Shown here one piece after another: positions 39,886-48,398 of a DNA stretch of 64,000 nt. Position numbers and translations under genes: made by a program. The notes under the pieces are model-generated. The model was not told the DNA's origin. It ran no database searches and saw only the letters and a program-made list of their open reading frames with translations. Every line of letters begins with the position of its first letter. Within the stretch, counting starts at the first letter, position 1. Location of the stretch: assembly GCF_900105155.1 (NCBI RefSeq), contig NZ_LT629762.1, positions 3,780,501-3,844,500 on the forward strand, read 5' to 3'. Source of the stretch: Pseudomonas prosekii. GTDB taxonomy: Bacteria > Pseudomonadota > Gammaproteobacteria > Pseudomonadales > Pseudomonadaceae.

Positions 39886-40416
39886 TTAACGAACATTGAA
39901 CGGAGCATAGCCGCTCTCGGGAATCGGCTCGACGCTGACCGTATCGTCCAGTCGAATGATTCCACTTTGTAACACCCGAGCGGTGATTCCGCCATGTCCG
40001 CGAACGGCCTGGAAAGTCCCCGGCCCGAGGTTGTTTTGCAGGCGCGCGCACGGTTGGCACCAGCCAGTGGTTTCGAAAATCGCCTGGCCAATCCTGAAGC
40101 GCCGACCCTTGAGGCTGAACAGGTTGATACCGCTGATGACGAGGTTGCGGCGCAAATCTTCAGGCAAGACCGGATTATCCTCGGCGCGGCCCATCAACGA
40201 GCTGATCACCGCCAGGTGTTCCCACTGAATCAACGTCACTTGCCGCGCATTGCGCACGCCGGGGCGCGCACGGTCGCCGGTCAATCCGGCCTCTAGCCGC
40301 GCCTCCACGGCGTCCAGCTCGATCATCGGTGCATGGCGCTCGGGGCGCACGCCGATCCAGCGCACGCGGCCGGTCTGCGGCACTTCGGCGATCAATTCTT
40401 GCAGGGGTGAGTTCAC
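39886..40416 (-). CDS. MOSC domain protein
   Basis: The 176-residue MOSC protein has the conserved Cys in TTGWCQPCARLQ near residue 120. It also shows NARQVTLIQWEHLAVI, NLVISGINLFSLKGRRF and a GHGGITARVLQSG strand. MOSC domains are thought to carry sulfur on a Cys or to bind molybdenum cofactor. There is no N-terminal beta-barrel domain, so this is the stand-alone form. Its start overlaps the stop of the DUF1780 gene by 4 bases. Confidence 0.87.
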   Translation of the reverse strand: MNSPLQELIAEVPQTGRVRWIGVRPERHAPMIELDAVEARLEAGLTGDRARPGVRNARQVTLIQWEHLAVISSLMGRAEDNPVLPEDLRRNLVISGINLFSLKGRRFRIGQAIFETTGWCQPCARLQNNLGPGTFQAVRGHGGITARVLQSGIIRLDDTVSVEPIPESGYAPFNVR

Positions 40417-41039
40417 AGGCTGATCCCGACGTCAAAAACGATGCTGCGCCCGAGGTTGCTGCGCAGGAAATCCGGCGCATCCGGGTGCGCGAACAGCACG
40501 CGGGCGAAGGTTGGCCCGACCAGTGACAGCGAGCGCCAGCCCTGGCGCAGGTACTCGGTGGGCGGCGGAAAGTGGCTGTTGAGGTCGAGCACTTCGCGCT
40601 TGAGGCTGGCGAAGGCAATGATGTCCAGCTCGCCGAGGTCCATTCCGCGTTCTTTGTAGTTGTGGGCTTTTTTGCGCAAGGTCGGCGCCAGTCTCAGGAG
40701 GAATTCATTGGCCGGGATCCGCCGTGGCTTGGCTTCACGCCGCACCAGCGAACTCAGGGAAAACGCGCTGCGCCGCCGCTGCAATTCGTCGCGCCATTCG
40801 TCGTTGAGGCGCCGACCTTCGTCGAGCACGAAGAACACCTCGAAACTGGCGTCGCGAAACAGCACGTCCGGCGGCTCGCCGGCAGGGGCGAATTCATCAG
40901 CGCGATAAGGAATGTTCAGGCCTTGCAGCAGGCGTTGGCAGACCCAACGCTCACGCTCCCATTTGCGGGCATTGGACAGGAACGCGTTGGCTTGCTCGGC
41001 CGCGATGGTCAGCAGGCGTAAGTAATCTGAGTCATCCAT
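40413..41039 (-). CDS. DUF1780 domain protein
   Basis: The 208-residue soluble protein begins MDDSDYLRLLTIAAEQANAF, with an SNARKWERERWVCQRLLQGL segment and PDVLFRDASFEVFFVLDEGR that looks like a beta-strand core. I recall it as DUF1780, found in Pseudomonas and relatives. The E..D...F.V pattern could hint at a nuclease-like fold, but that is a guess. The ATG at 41039 was preferred over one at 41069. It is coupled to the MOSC gene by ATGA overlap. Confidence 0.78.
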   Translation of the reverse strand: MDDSDYLRLLTIAAEQANAFLSNARKWERERWVCQRLLQGLNIPYRADEFAPAGEPPDVLFRDASFEVFFVLDEGRRLNDEWRDELQRRRSAFSLSSLVRREAKPRRIPANEFLLRLAPTLRKKAHNYKERGMDLGELDIIAFASLKREVLDLNSHFPPPTEYLRQGWRSLSLVGPTFARVLFAHPDAPDFLRSNLGRSIVFDVGISL

Positions 41040-41172
41040 AGGCCCAAGCTTAGCGTTCAAATGCGACAAGCAGAAAGCTTTGCTTGGAGTGGAGCGACTT
41101 TTGCACCGGTGTATGCTGGCGGGGAGCCGTAGCTATCAAGGAGAGAGTCGTGGTGTTCGAGGGGACGTTGTC

Positions 41173-41862
41173 ATGATCGGTGCCGAGGTGTTGTCGCCGC
41201 AGAGCCTGACGCTCGGTTGGCTGATTTACCTGCCCGTGGTGATCTGGGCGATCTGCCGTGCGCCGTGGGTCGAGCTGTTCACTGACCGGCGTCGCCAGCA
41301 TTTGCTGTTCGGCACGGTGTTCGCGCTGTTCATGTTGTGGCTGGTGCGGCGCGATTTTGATACCGGCGTGTCGTACCACTTTATCGGCATGACCGCGGTG
41401 ACCTTGCTGCTCGACTGGCCGCTGGCGATCGTCGGCGGCCTGGTCGCGCAAGCGGGGCTGGTGTTGCTCGGTCGCCAGGATCTGGACGCCGCCGGAGTGA
41501 ACGGCGCGTTGTTCATTCTGCTGCCGGTGCTGGTCACCGAATGCTGCGCGATTCTGGTCGAGCGCGCGCAACCGCGAAATCCCTTTGTGTATATCTTCGT
41601 TTCCGGATTTTTTGCGGCAGCGCTGTCGGCGTTGCTCTGCCTGCTGCTGGCGCTGACGTTGCTGTGGTGGGATGAACTGTTCGCCATGCCATATTGGCTG
41701 GAGGATTTTATCGGTTACCTGTGGCTGATCATTTTCCCCGAGGCGTTTATCAACGGCATGATCATCAGCGCGCTGGTGGTGTTCAGCCCGGAATGGCTGG
41801 AGACGTTCAATCGCACCCGTTACCTTTCGGCGCCGTGGAACGACGACGATCCCAAGTCTTGA
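41173..41862 (+). CDS. CbiM-like energy-coupling-factor transporter permease (orphan)
   Basis: The 229-residue membrane protein has about six hydrophobic segments. It shows GMTAVTLLLDWPLAIVGGLV, LLPVLVTECCAILVERA and PEAFINGMIISALVVFSPEW, which fit the CbiM-type fold. Such S components usually import cobalt or nickel with partners CbiN, CbiQ and CbiO. None of these is encoded nearby, so the substrate and function are uncertain. The ATG at 41173 was chosen for the membrane start. Divergent from DUF1780. Confidence 0.65.
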   Translation: MIGAEVLSPQSLTLGWLIYLPVVIWAICRAPWVELFTDRRRQHLLFGTVFALFMLWLVRRDFDTGVSYHFIGMTAVTLLLDWPLAIVGGLVAQAGLVLLGRQDLDAAGVNGALFILLPVLVTECCAILVERAQPRNPFVYIFVSGFFAAALSALLCLLLALTLLWWDELFAMPYWLEDFIGYLWLIIFPEAFINGMIISALVVFSPEWLETFNRTRYLSAPWNDDDPKS

Positions 41863-41925
41863 TCCACATCAAACCCGCCAACCGCTGACGATTCCATGCT
41901 TCGGGAAATCTTCAGGAGCATCGCC

Positions 41926-42141
41926 ATGAGTGTCTACGAATGGGCAAGGCAAGAGTTGCGTCACAGTCTGGAGGCGGCGCAGGAGGTCGGGTTTGATCCG
42001 GGGTTGAGCCTGCGCGCCTTGCTCAGCGCGGTGGTGCAGCAGAGCAAGACGGTGCGCAGTGTCGAGGATCTGGCGGACGAGTTGCAGTTTCTCGCCGAGA
42101 ACCTCGATGACACTCAGGACTACGGTTTCATGCGGCCCTGA
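41926..42141 (+). CDS. conserved small acidic protein (PA4531-like)
   Basis: A 71-residue soluble helical protein begins MSVYEWARQELRHSLEAAQE and ends LDDTQDYGFMRP. There is no recognised domain. AGGAGCATCGCC precedes the chosen ATG; an earlier ATG at 41896 is weaker. It lies between the ECF-like permease and convergent yacG. Its place in the PA4531-PA4530 order supports it as a real gene. Confidence 0.65.
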   Translation: MSVYEWARQELRHSLEAAQEVGFDPGLSLRALLSAVVQQSKTVRSVEDLADELQFLAENLDDTQDYGFMRP

Positions 42142-42162
42142 TTTTTTCAGTGAAGACGCGAA

Positions 42163-42363
42163 TCAGTGACGCGGTTCGAAGTCTTCGCTGAACAGATCGT
42201 CTTCGGCGTCCGGGCTGACCGGGATCTTGTGTTCTTCCGAGGCCCAGGCGCCGAGGTCGATCAGTTTGCAGCGGTCCGAGCAGAACGGCCGGAATTCATT
42301 GTCGGTTTTCCATTCGACGGGTGCACCGCAAGTCGGGCATTCGACGGTTGAGATTGGGCTCAT
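42163..42363 (-). CDS. yacG: DNA gyrase inhibitor YacG
   Basis: The 66-residue zinc protein has the four-Cys finger CPTC ... CSDRC, followed by [16 protein letters not shown], which is diagnostic of YacG. In E. coli it binds GyrB and blocks DNA binding. It ends the pilB-pilC-pilD-coaE-yacG run and overlaps coaE by 4 bases. Confidence 0.95.
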   Translation of the reverse strand: MSPISTVECPTCGAPVEWKTDNEFRPFCSDRCKLIDLGAWASEEHKIPVSPDAEDDLFSEDFEPRH

Positions 42364-42983
42364 GACTGGCCTCCACGCAAAGTAAGGTAAAAGTGATGCA
42401 GGCGTTCGACCTCGCTGTGCAGCCAGGCGAGGTCGCGGTCGTTGACCACCACGTCGTCGGCATGGCTCACGCGATCTTCGCGGCTGGACTGGGCCTTGAG
42501 AATCGCCTGGACCTGTTGCTCGCTGGTCTGGTCACGCTGCAGGGTGCGTTCGATCTGTAGTTGTTGCGGCGCATCGATCACCAGCACGCGTTGGGTCATG
42601 GCGTACTGCCCGGACTCGATCAACAGCGGCGACACCAGAATCGCGTAAGGCGATTGTGCCTTGGCCAGGTGCGCGACGATTTCCTCGGCGATCAGCGGAT
42701 GCAGCAACGCTTCGAGCCAGCGGCGTTCCTCCGGCACTTCGAAGATCAGTTTGCGCAACGCGCCGCGATCCAGTTGGCCATCGGCTTGCAACACGCCGGG
42801 GCCGAAGTGCTCGACGATCCTCGCCAGCGCCGGACGCCCCGGCTCCACCACCCAGCGCGCCGCATGATCGGCGTCGACCACGTGCACGCCGAGGTCGATG
42901 AAGTGCTGCGCTGCGGCACTTTTGCCGCTACCGATGCCGCCGGTGAGGCCGAGAATCCAGGGTTTTTCCACAGGGGTATTCAT
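42360..42983 (-). CDS. coaE: dephospho-CoA kinase
   Basis: The 207-residue P-loop kinase ([15 protein letters not shown]) catalyses the last step of CoA synthesis. [13 protein letters not shown] and HPLIAEEIV are family motifs. The ATG at 42983 was chosen, giving a 4-base overlap with the pilD stop. PanB and PanC, encoded at the other end of the window, feed the same pathway. Confidence 0.96.
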   Translation of the reverse strand: MNTPVEKPWILGLTGGIGSGKSAAAQHFIDLGVHVVDADHAARWVVEPGRPALARIVEHFGPGVLQADGQLDRGALRKLIFEVPEERRWLEALLHPLIAEEIVAHLAKAQSPYAILVSPLLIESGQYAMTQRVLVIDAPQQLQIERTLQRDQTSEQQVQAILKAQSSREDRVSHADDVVVNDRDLAWLHSEVERLHHFYLTLRGGQS

Positions 42984-43852
42984 TGCAAACCGACAAACTG
43001 CCAATAGAAGCCGGTTATTTGACCACCCCAGAGCAATGCAATCCAGCCGGCAATCGCCAGGAACGGCCCAAACGGGATCGGCGTCGAGGTTTTTGCGTCG
43101 CGCAAGCGCAGCAGAATCACCCCGATAATCGCGCCGACCAGCGATGACAACAGAATCGTCAGCGGCAAAATCTGCCAGCCGCCCCACGCCCCGAGCAGCG
43201 CCAGCAGCTTGAAATCACCATGACCGATGCCGTCCTTGCCGGTGATCAACTTGAATAACCAGAACACCGACCACAGCAACAGATAACCCGCCACCGCGCC
43301 CCACACCGCGTCGAGCAGTGGCACCAGCAGTTCGAAGCTGTTGACGATCAGCCCCAGCCACAACAACGGCAGCACCAGCACATCGGGCAACAGTTGATGC
43401 TCGGCGTCGATCAGGCTCATCGCCAGCAACCCCCAGGTCAGCAACAGCAGCATGGCCGCCGACCAGCCGAAACCGAAATGCCACGCGACGAACGCCGAAA
43501 GCGCACCGCAGGCCAGTTCGGTCAGTGGATACCGCTTGCTGATCGGCGCCGCGCAATTGGAACAGCGCCCGCGCAACAGCAGGTAACTCAGCAGCGGGAT
43601 ATTTTCCCAGGCGCGAATCGGCTGGGCGCAGTGCGGGCATTGCGAGTGCGGCAGCAGCAGGTTGTACGTCGGCAGCGGCGTCTCGGTCGGCAGACCCAAC
43701 ACGTCGCGGGCCTGTACGCGCCATTCGCGCTCGAGCATTTTCGGCAGGCGCCAGACCAGCACGTTGAGGAAACTGCCGACCAGCAGCCCGAGCACCAGCG
43801 CGGTGATGACGAAGGCCAGCGGATACAGGCTCAGGTATTCATTCAGGGGCAT
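42980..43852 (-). CDS. pilD: prepilin leader peptidase / N-methyltransferase PilD
   Basis: The 290-residue inner-membrane aspartyl protease has a cytoplasmic loop with the zinc-type Cys pairs CPHC and CSNC (near residues 72 and 97). The methyltransferase and peptidase halves carry the Asp sites [12 protein letters not shown] and [14 protein letters not shown]. It cleaves and methylates PilA and all minor pilins encoded here, and probably type II pseudopilins too. It overlaps coaE. Confidence 0.96.
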   Translation of the reverse strand: MPLNEYLSLYPLAFVITALVLGLLVGSFLNVLVWRLPKMLEREWRVQARDVLGLPTETPLPTYNLLLPHSQCPHCAQPIRAWENIPLLSYLLLRGRCSNCAAPISKRYPLTELACGALSAFVAWHFGFGWSAAMLLLLTWGLLAMSLIDAEHQLLPDVLVLPLLWLGLIVNSFELLVPLLDAVWGAVAGYLLLWSVFWLFKLITGKDGIGHGDFKLLALLGAWGGWQILPLTILLSSLVGAIIGVILLRLRDAKTSTPIPFGPFLAIAGWIALLWGGQITGFYWQFVGLQ

Positions 43853-43853
43853 G

Positions 43854-45071
43854 TCAGATCGCAGAGCCAAGTTGGAAAATAGGCAGGTACATCGCCACGA
43901 CGAGGCCGCCGACGACCACGCCAAGCACCACCATGATGAACGGCTCCATCAGGCTGGTGAGGTTGTCGACCATATTGTCGACGTCGTCCTCGTAGAAACT
44001 CGCGACCTTGTCGAGCATATCGTCGAGCGCGCCGGACTCCTCGCCGATCGCCGCCATCTGAATCGCCATGTTCGGGAACACCCCCGAGGTGCGCATGGCG
44101 AAATTCAGCTGCATGCCGGTCGACACGTCTTGGCGGATGCGCAGCACCGCGCGCTTGAACACGACATTGCCGGTGGCGCCGGCCACGGATTCCAGCGCAT
44201 CGACCAGCGGCACCCCGGCGGCGAACGTGGTCGAGAGCGTGCGCGCGTAACGGGCGACGGCGGACTTGTAGGTCAGCGCGCCGACCAGCGGCAGTTTCAG
44301 CAGCCAGATGTCGAGTTTGTCGCGAAAGGCTTGCGACTTTTTGAAGGCACGGCGCAAACCGAAAATCGCCGCGACCAGTGCGCCGAGCATCATCCACCAA
44401 TATTTCTGCATGAATTCCGAAAGGCTGATCACCATCAGCGTGAAGCCCGGCAACTCGGCGCCGAACCCGGCGAATACCGTTTTGAATTGCGGCACCACTT
44501 TCACCAGCAGAATCCCGGTAACGATCATCGCGACAAACACCACGGCCAGCGGATAGGTCATGGCTTTCTTGATTTTGGCTTTGAGCTTTTCGCTCTTCTC
44601 CTTATAGGTCGCCACCCGGTCCAGCAAGGTATCGAGGGCACCGGCCTGTTCGCCGGCATCGACGAGGTTGCAGTACAGCTCATCGAAATACTGCGGCTTC
44701 TTGCGCAACGACGCGGCGAAACTGTTACCCGCCGCGACTTCCTGTTTGACCTCGTCCACCAGTTTGCGCATGGCCGGGTTATCGAAGCCTTCGCCGATGA
44801 TGTCGAACGACTGCAGCAGCGGCACGCCGGCCTTCATCATCGTCGTCATTTGCCGGGTGAACAGGGAAATGTCCTGGGCCTTGATGCGCTTGCCGAGGTT
44901 GAAAATCGACACGCTTTTCTTGCGCACCTTGCCGGGGTTGATGCCTTGCTTGCGCAACTGTGCCTTGATCAGCGCCGGGTTCTGACCGCTGAGCTCGCCG
45001 GTCATCTTCGTGCCTTTCTTGTCCGTGCCTTCCCAGGCATACACGCTGATTTTTGCTGCCTTGACCGCCAT
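43854..45071 (-). CDS. pilC: type IV pilus inner-membrane platform protein PilC
   Basis: The 405-residue GspF-type protein has two homologous halves with three membrane segments. KGTKMTGELSGQNPALIKAQLRKQG, SLFTRQMTTMMKAGVPL and VARYARTLSTTFAAGVPLVDAL are family signatures. It is the platform that links the PilB motor to the growing fibre. The ATG at 45071 was chosen over an in-frame TTG at 45077 because AAGGATTGAAC precedes it. It is 2 bases from pilB and 1 base from pilD. Confidence 0.97.
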   Translation of the reverse strand: MAVKAAKISVYAWEGTDKKGTKMTGELSGQNPALIKAQLRKQGINPGKVRKKSVSIFNLGKRIKAQDISLFTRQMTTMMKAGVPLLQSFDIIGEGFDNPAMRKLVDEVKQEVAAGNSFAASLRKKPQYFDELYCNLVDAGEQAGALDTLLDRVATYKEKSEKLKAKIKKAMTYPLAVVFVAMIVTGILLVKVVPQFKTVFAGFGAELPGFTLMVISLSEFMQKYWWMMLGALVAAIFGLRRAFKKSQAFRDKLDIWLLKLPLVGALTYKSAVARYARTLSTTFAAGVPLVDALESVAGATGNVVFKRAVLRIRQDVSTGMQLNFAMRTSGVFPNMAIQMAAIGEESGALDDMLDKVASFYEDDVDNMVDNLTSLMEPFIMVVLGVVVGGLVVAMYLPIFQLGSAI

Positions 45072-45073
45072 GT

Positions 45074-46774
45074 TCAATCCTTGGTGACCCGGTTGATTTC
45101 TTCAAGGCTGGTGATGCCTTGCATGGCCTTGAGCAAACCCGAGGTACGCAGATCGTTGAAGCCGTCCTTGCGCATCTGGATCTCGATTTCCAGTGAGTTG
45201 CCCTCGGCCATGATCAGCCGTTGCAGGTCCGGCGTGTTCTTCACCACTTCATAAATCCCGATCCGCCCTTTGTAGCCGTGGTTGCAGTGATCGCAACCGA
45301 CGGGCTCATAGATCGTGAATGTGCCGATGCGTTCCTCGGGGAAGCCCTCCTTGACCAGCGCTTCGCGGGGGATGTCGATCGGCTTCTTGCAGTGGCTGCA
45401 CAATTTGCGCGCCAGGCGCTGGGCGATGATCAGGCTGACCGAGGTGGCGATGTTGAAACCGGGGATGCCCATGTTGTGCAGGCGCGTCAGGGTTTCCGCG
45501 GCGCTGTTGGTGTGCAGCGTCGACAGCACCAAGTGCCCGGTCTGCGCGGCTTTGATCGCAATTTCTGCGGTTTCGAGGTCGCGGATCTCGCCGACCATGA
45601 TCACGTCCGGATCCTGGCGCAGGAACGAGCGCAAGGCCTGGGCGAAATCCAGCCCTTGCTTGGGATTGACGTTGACCTGGTTGATGCCTTCCATGTTGAT
45701 CTCCACCGGGTCTTCGGCGGTGGAAATGTTGATGTCGACGGTGTTGAGAATATTCAGCCCAGTGTACAGCGACACGGTCTTGCCCGAGCCGGTGGGGCCG
45801 GTGACCAGGATCATCCCTTGCGGTTGTTTCAGCGCGGCCATGAACAGGGTTTTCTGGTCCGGTTCATAACCGAGGGCGTCGATGCCCATCTGTGCGCTCG
45901 ACGGGTCGAGGATCCGGATCACCACTTTCTCGCCCCACAAGGTCGGCAAGGTGTTGACCCGGAAGTCGATGGATTTGCTTTTCGACAAGCGCATCTTGAT
46001 CCGCCCGTCCTGCGGGCGCCGACGTTCGGAGATGTCCAGACTGGCCATGACCTTGAGCCGCGCGGCGATGCGCCCGGCCAGTTGAATCGGCGGTTTGGCG
46101 ACTTCGCGCAGGATGCCGTCGGTGCGCATGCGTACCCGGTAATTCTTTTCGTAAGGTTCGAAGTGCAAGTCGGACGAGCCGCTTTTGATCGCGTCCAGCA
46201 GCATCTTGTGGACGAAACGCACCACCGGCGCATCGTCGGCGTCCTGCCCGGCAATCGAGTCCTGGTGTTTGTCGTCGACCGATTCGACGTCGAGGCCATC
46301 GAGGTCAACGTCGGCCATTTCCTCGAGGCCGCTGGTGTGGCTGTCGAAGAACTTCTCGATGGCGTCGCTGAGCTTGTCGTCCTCGACCAGAATCGCTTCG
46401 GTGCTCAGGCCGGTGCTGAACTGGATGTCGTTGATCGCCTGATGGTTGGTCGGGTCGGAAATCCCCACGAACAATTTATTGCCGCGCCGCCAGAGGGGCA
46501 GGGCATGGTGCTGGCGCACCAGTTTCTCGCTGACCAGGCCTTTGGGCTGGGTTTCCTTGTCGAGGCAATTAAGGTCGAGCAGGGCCATGCCGAAATGCTC
46601 CGAGGCAATCTCCGCGACCTGACGACTGCGCACCAGTTTGTTTTGCACCAGGTAGCTGACCAGCGAGATGCGATTGCGTTGGGCCTGCAGATACGCCTGT
46701 TGCGCGCTTTTGTCAGTGAGCAGTTCGGCCAGCACCAATTGCTTGGCCAGGCCGCTGAGGGCGATGTCGTTCAT
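45074..46774 (-). CDS. pilB: type IV pilus assembly ATPase PilB
   Basis: The 566-residue GspE-type ATPase powers pilus extension. It has the N-terminal MshEN/GspE_N region and Walker A (GPTGSGKTVSLYTGLNIL, near residue 328). The Asp box MVGEIRDLETAEIA, the His box TGHLVLSTLHTNSA and a tetra-Cys zinc site (CSHC ... CDHC, about 459-498) follow. It is divergent from pilA, with a 225-base shared region. Confidence 0.97.
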   Translation of the reverse strand: MNDIALSGLAKQLVLAELLTDKSAQQAYLQAQRNRISLVSYLVQNKLVRSRQVAEIASEHFGMALLDLNCLDKETQPKGLVSEKLVRQHHALPLWRRGNKLFVGISDPTNHQAINDIQFSTGLSTEAILVEDDKLSDAIEKFFDSHTSGLEEMADVDLDGLDVESVDDKHQDSIAGQDADDAPVVRFVHKMLLDAIKSGSSDLHFEPYEKNYRVRMRTDGILREVAKPPIQLAGRIAARLKVMASLDISERRRPQDGRIKMRLSKSKSIDFRVNTLPTLWGEKVVIRILDPSSAQMGIDALGYEPDQKTLFMAALKQPQGMILVTGPTGSGKTVSLYTGLNILNTVDINISTAEDPVEINMEGINQVNVNPKQGLDFAQALRSFLRQDPDVIMVGEIRDLETAEIAIKAAQTGHLVLSTLHTNSAAETLTRLHNMGIPGFNIATSVSLIIAQRLARKLCSHCKKPIDIPREALVKEGFPEERIGTFTIYEPVGCDHCNHGYKGRIGIYEVVKNTPDLQRLIMAEGNSLEIEIQMRKDGFNDLRTSGLLKAMQGITSLEEINRVTKD

Positions 46775-46847
46775 TGGGATTCCGGACGCAGACAGTTCAT
46801 GACTTATAGCCTAGTCAACGGAATGAACCAAACCAGCGGCTTGGAGG

Positions 46848-46862
46848 TGACAAAAAGTGTCA
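46848..46862. promoter_or_regulatory. candidate PilR binding site upstream of pilA
   Basis: The inverted repeat TGACA-N5-TGTCA lies about 75 bases upstream of the pilA -24 element. P. aeruginosa PilR sites contain a TGTC core, so this is a plausible activator site, but it rests on the pattern only. Confidence 0.45.
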
Positions 46863-46934
46863 GATAGTGCGGTTACAAGGTGTAGGAAACGTCGCGGCCA
46901 TAACCTCGCGCCCTGTGGGCAGGGCGCGCGGGGC

Positions 46935-46951
46935 TTGGCATGGAGCATGCT
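46935..46951 (+). promoter_or_regulatory. sigma-54 promoter of pilA
   Basis: TTGGCATGGAGCATGCT matches the -24/-12 consensus YTGGCACGNNNNTTGCW at all fixed positions but two, with GG-N10-GC spacing exact. It places the transcript start near 46962, about 38 bases before the pilA ATG. Confidence 0.85.
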
Positions 46952-46999
46952 GGGGCTATGTCAGATCATGAGATTCCGACTCATGCATGGAGCTTGTCT

Positions 47000-47416
47000 A
47001 TGAATAACCAAAAAGGTTTTACCCTGATCGAGCTGCTGATCGTGGTGGCGATCATCGGGATTCTGGCGACATTTGCGATTCCGCAGTATTCGAAGTATCA
47101 GGCTCGGGCCAAAGTGACGGCGGGTATTGCTGAAGTGTCGGCGCTCAAAGTGCCTTACGAAGATGTCATCAACGCGGGTTCCGCAGATCCGACGCTGACA
47201 AACGTTAATGCTGGTGTAGCCGCGACGCAGAACTGCACCCTTTCAATGACGGGTACGGTTGCAGCAGGTACTGGCACGATCGTTTGCACATTGGTTAATG
47301 CGCCGGCTCCGGTATTGGGCAAGACGATTACCCTGAGTCGAAGTGCAACGGCCGGCTGGACCTGTGCGACTACCGCCGCCAAGGACTACTCGACTACTAG
47401 CTGCCCAGGCGTCTAA
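47000..47416 (+). CDS. pilA: type IVa major pilin PilA
   Basis: The 138-residue prepilin starts MNNQKG/FTLIELLIVVAIIGILATFA, with Glu5 after the PilD site. A conserved YSKYQARAKVTAGIAEVSALK helix follows. Two Cys pairs are seen; the C-terminal pair (WTCATTAAKDYSTTSC) should form the D-loop. GGAGCTTGTCT precedes the ATG. It is transcribed away from pilBCD under a sigma-54 promoter, as PilR targets are. No pilin glycosyltransferase follows. Confidence 0.95.
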   Translation: MNNQKGFTLIELLIVVAIIGILATFAIPQYSKYQARAKVTAGIAEVSALKVPYEDVINAGSADPTLTNVNAGVAATQNCTLSMTGTVAAGTGTIVCTLVNAPAPVLGKTITLSRSATAGWTCATTAAKDYSTTSCPGV

Positions 47417-47432
47417 ACCTGATGGTGTAATC

Positions 47433-47467
47433 AATACCCCGCCGTGACTGGCGGGGTATTTTTTTGT
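47433..47467 (+). terminator. terminator after pilA
   Basis: The AATACCCCGCC / GGCGGGGTATT hairpin is followed by a long T-run. Confidence 0.92.
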
Positions 47468-47567
47468 GCTGATTTTTCGATTCCGACCTTATAGAAGAAA
47501 ACCCCGACAATTCATGGCCTTAGGCCTGCGTCAAAGCCTGCAACTTGCATGTCGATAATCACCACCT

Positions 47568-47582
47568 CATGCAATTTGCATG
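47568..47582. promoter_or_regulatory. perfect palindrome upstream of the BON-domain gene
   Basis: CATGCAATTTGCATG is a perfect 15-base palindrome. A related half-site, AACTTGCATG, lies about 30 bases upstream. It lies 64 bases ahead of the candidate sigma-54 promoter, a distance typical of enhancer-binding protein sites. Confidence 0.5.
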
Positions 47583-47645
47583 ATTCCGAAATTCACAAAA
47601 ATTTATAACTCATTGTTTTTTAAGGATTTATTGCCTGTCTCAAAG

Positions 47646-47662
47646 TTGGCACAGCGTTCGCA
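47646..47662 (+). promoter_or_regulatory. candidate sigma-54 promoter of the BON-domain gene
   Basis: TTGGCACAGCGTTCGCA keeps TTGGCAC and GC with exact GG-N10-GC spacing, and differs from the consensus at two positions. The transcript would start near 47673, giving a 55-base leader. Confidence 0.6.
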
Positions 47663-47727
47663 ATATATCCAGTAACCCTGCTGAAGAGACTCTCAGCAGA
47701 CTTTATAGAAAAACAGGAGTTACTCGT

Positions 47728-48075
47728 ATGAAGAAGTTCGCTATTGCTACTGCTACCGCGCTGACCCTGACCATGGCTGGTGCAGCTTTTGCACAAACCA
47801 CTACTACCCAAGCCCCGATGACTCTGGCGGCTGGTGAAGTGACACAAGCCAAAGAAGCAACTTCCGATACCTGGATCACCACCAAAGTCAAAGCTGATCT
47901 GGTAACCGAGAAAGGCATTCCTGGTTCCGACATCAAAGTCGAAACCAACAAAGGTGTTGTGTCCCTGTCGTCGACCGTCGCTGTGACTGAATCGCAGAAA
48001 GACGTTGCAGTTGCCATCACCAAGAAAATCAAAGGCGTCAAAGCGGTATCCGCTGACGGCCTGAAAGCCGAGTAA
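47728..48075 (+). CDS. periplasmic BON domain protein
   Basis: The 115-residue protein has a signal peptide (MKKFAIATATALTLTMAGAA, cleavage near AFA-Q). A single BON domain runs from about residue 45 to 112 (SDTWITTKVKADLVTEKGIPGSDIKVETNKG ... SADGLKAE). BON domains often bind lipid or envelope surfaces; OsmY is the best-known relative. CAGGAGTTACTCGT supplies the ribosome binding site. The candidate sigma-54 promoter lies 66 bases upstream. The codon set (many gct/aaa) suggests high expression. Confidence 0.9.
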   Translation: MKKFAIATATALTLTMAGAAFAQTTTTQAPMTLAAGEVTQAKEATSDTWITTKVKADLVTEKGIPGSDIKVETNKGVVSLSSTVAVTESQKDVAVAITKKIKGVKAVSADGLKAE

Positions 48076-48182
48076 GGCAAGACTTCTCGCCTGAACCGGG
48101 AGAAGGGTGCGGCAGACGGGCCGGGTAATACGTCTGCCACCTCTGAAGTGTTCATGCGAAAGGCCACAAGGACGTGGTCATT

Positions 48183-48220
48183 ACAGGCCTCCGCCATTCG
48201 TGACGGGGGCCTGTTCTATT
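48183..48220 (+). terminator. possible terminator after the BON-domain gene
   Basis: The ACAGGCC / GGCCTGT stem encloses a partly paired loop and is followed by TCTATT. The T-run is weak, so function is uncertain. The 48076-48398 gap otherwise holds only the REPIN at 48260. Confidence 0.5.
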
Positions 48221-48259
48221 GTGGGCGCTGCAAAAACATCTGTGGCGCTGCAAAACCTC

Positions 48260-48352
48260 TGTAGGAGCGAGGCTTGCCCGCGAAGGGGCCGGCACATCCA
48301 AAACCTGGTTGACTGACAGATTGCCTTCGCGGGCAAGCCTCGCTCCTACAGG
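48260..48352. repeat. REPIN (family A, GAAGG type)
   Basis: The arms TGTAGGAGCGAGGCTTGCCC and GGGCAAGCCTCGCTCCTACA are a perfect inverted pair over 20 bases. Confidence 0.9.
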
Positions 48353-48398
48353 TATCGCGTTCCTACAGTGGGGATGTGTTGCCGTTGTAACGGGGGAT

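Noticed and set aside
45221..46867. 548-residue open frame antisense to pilB
   Set aside because: pilB has every ATPase motif in the other frame; this is a shadow.
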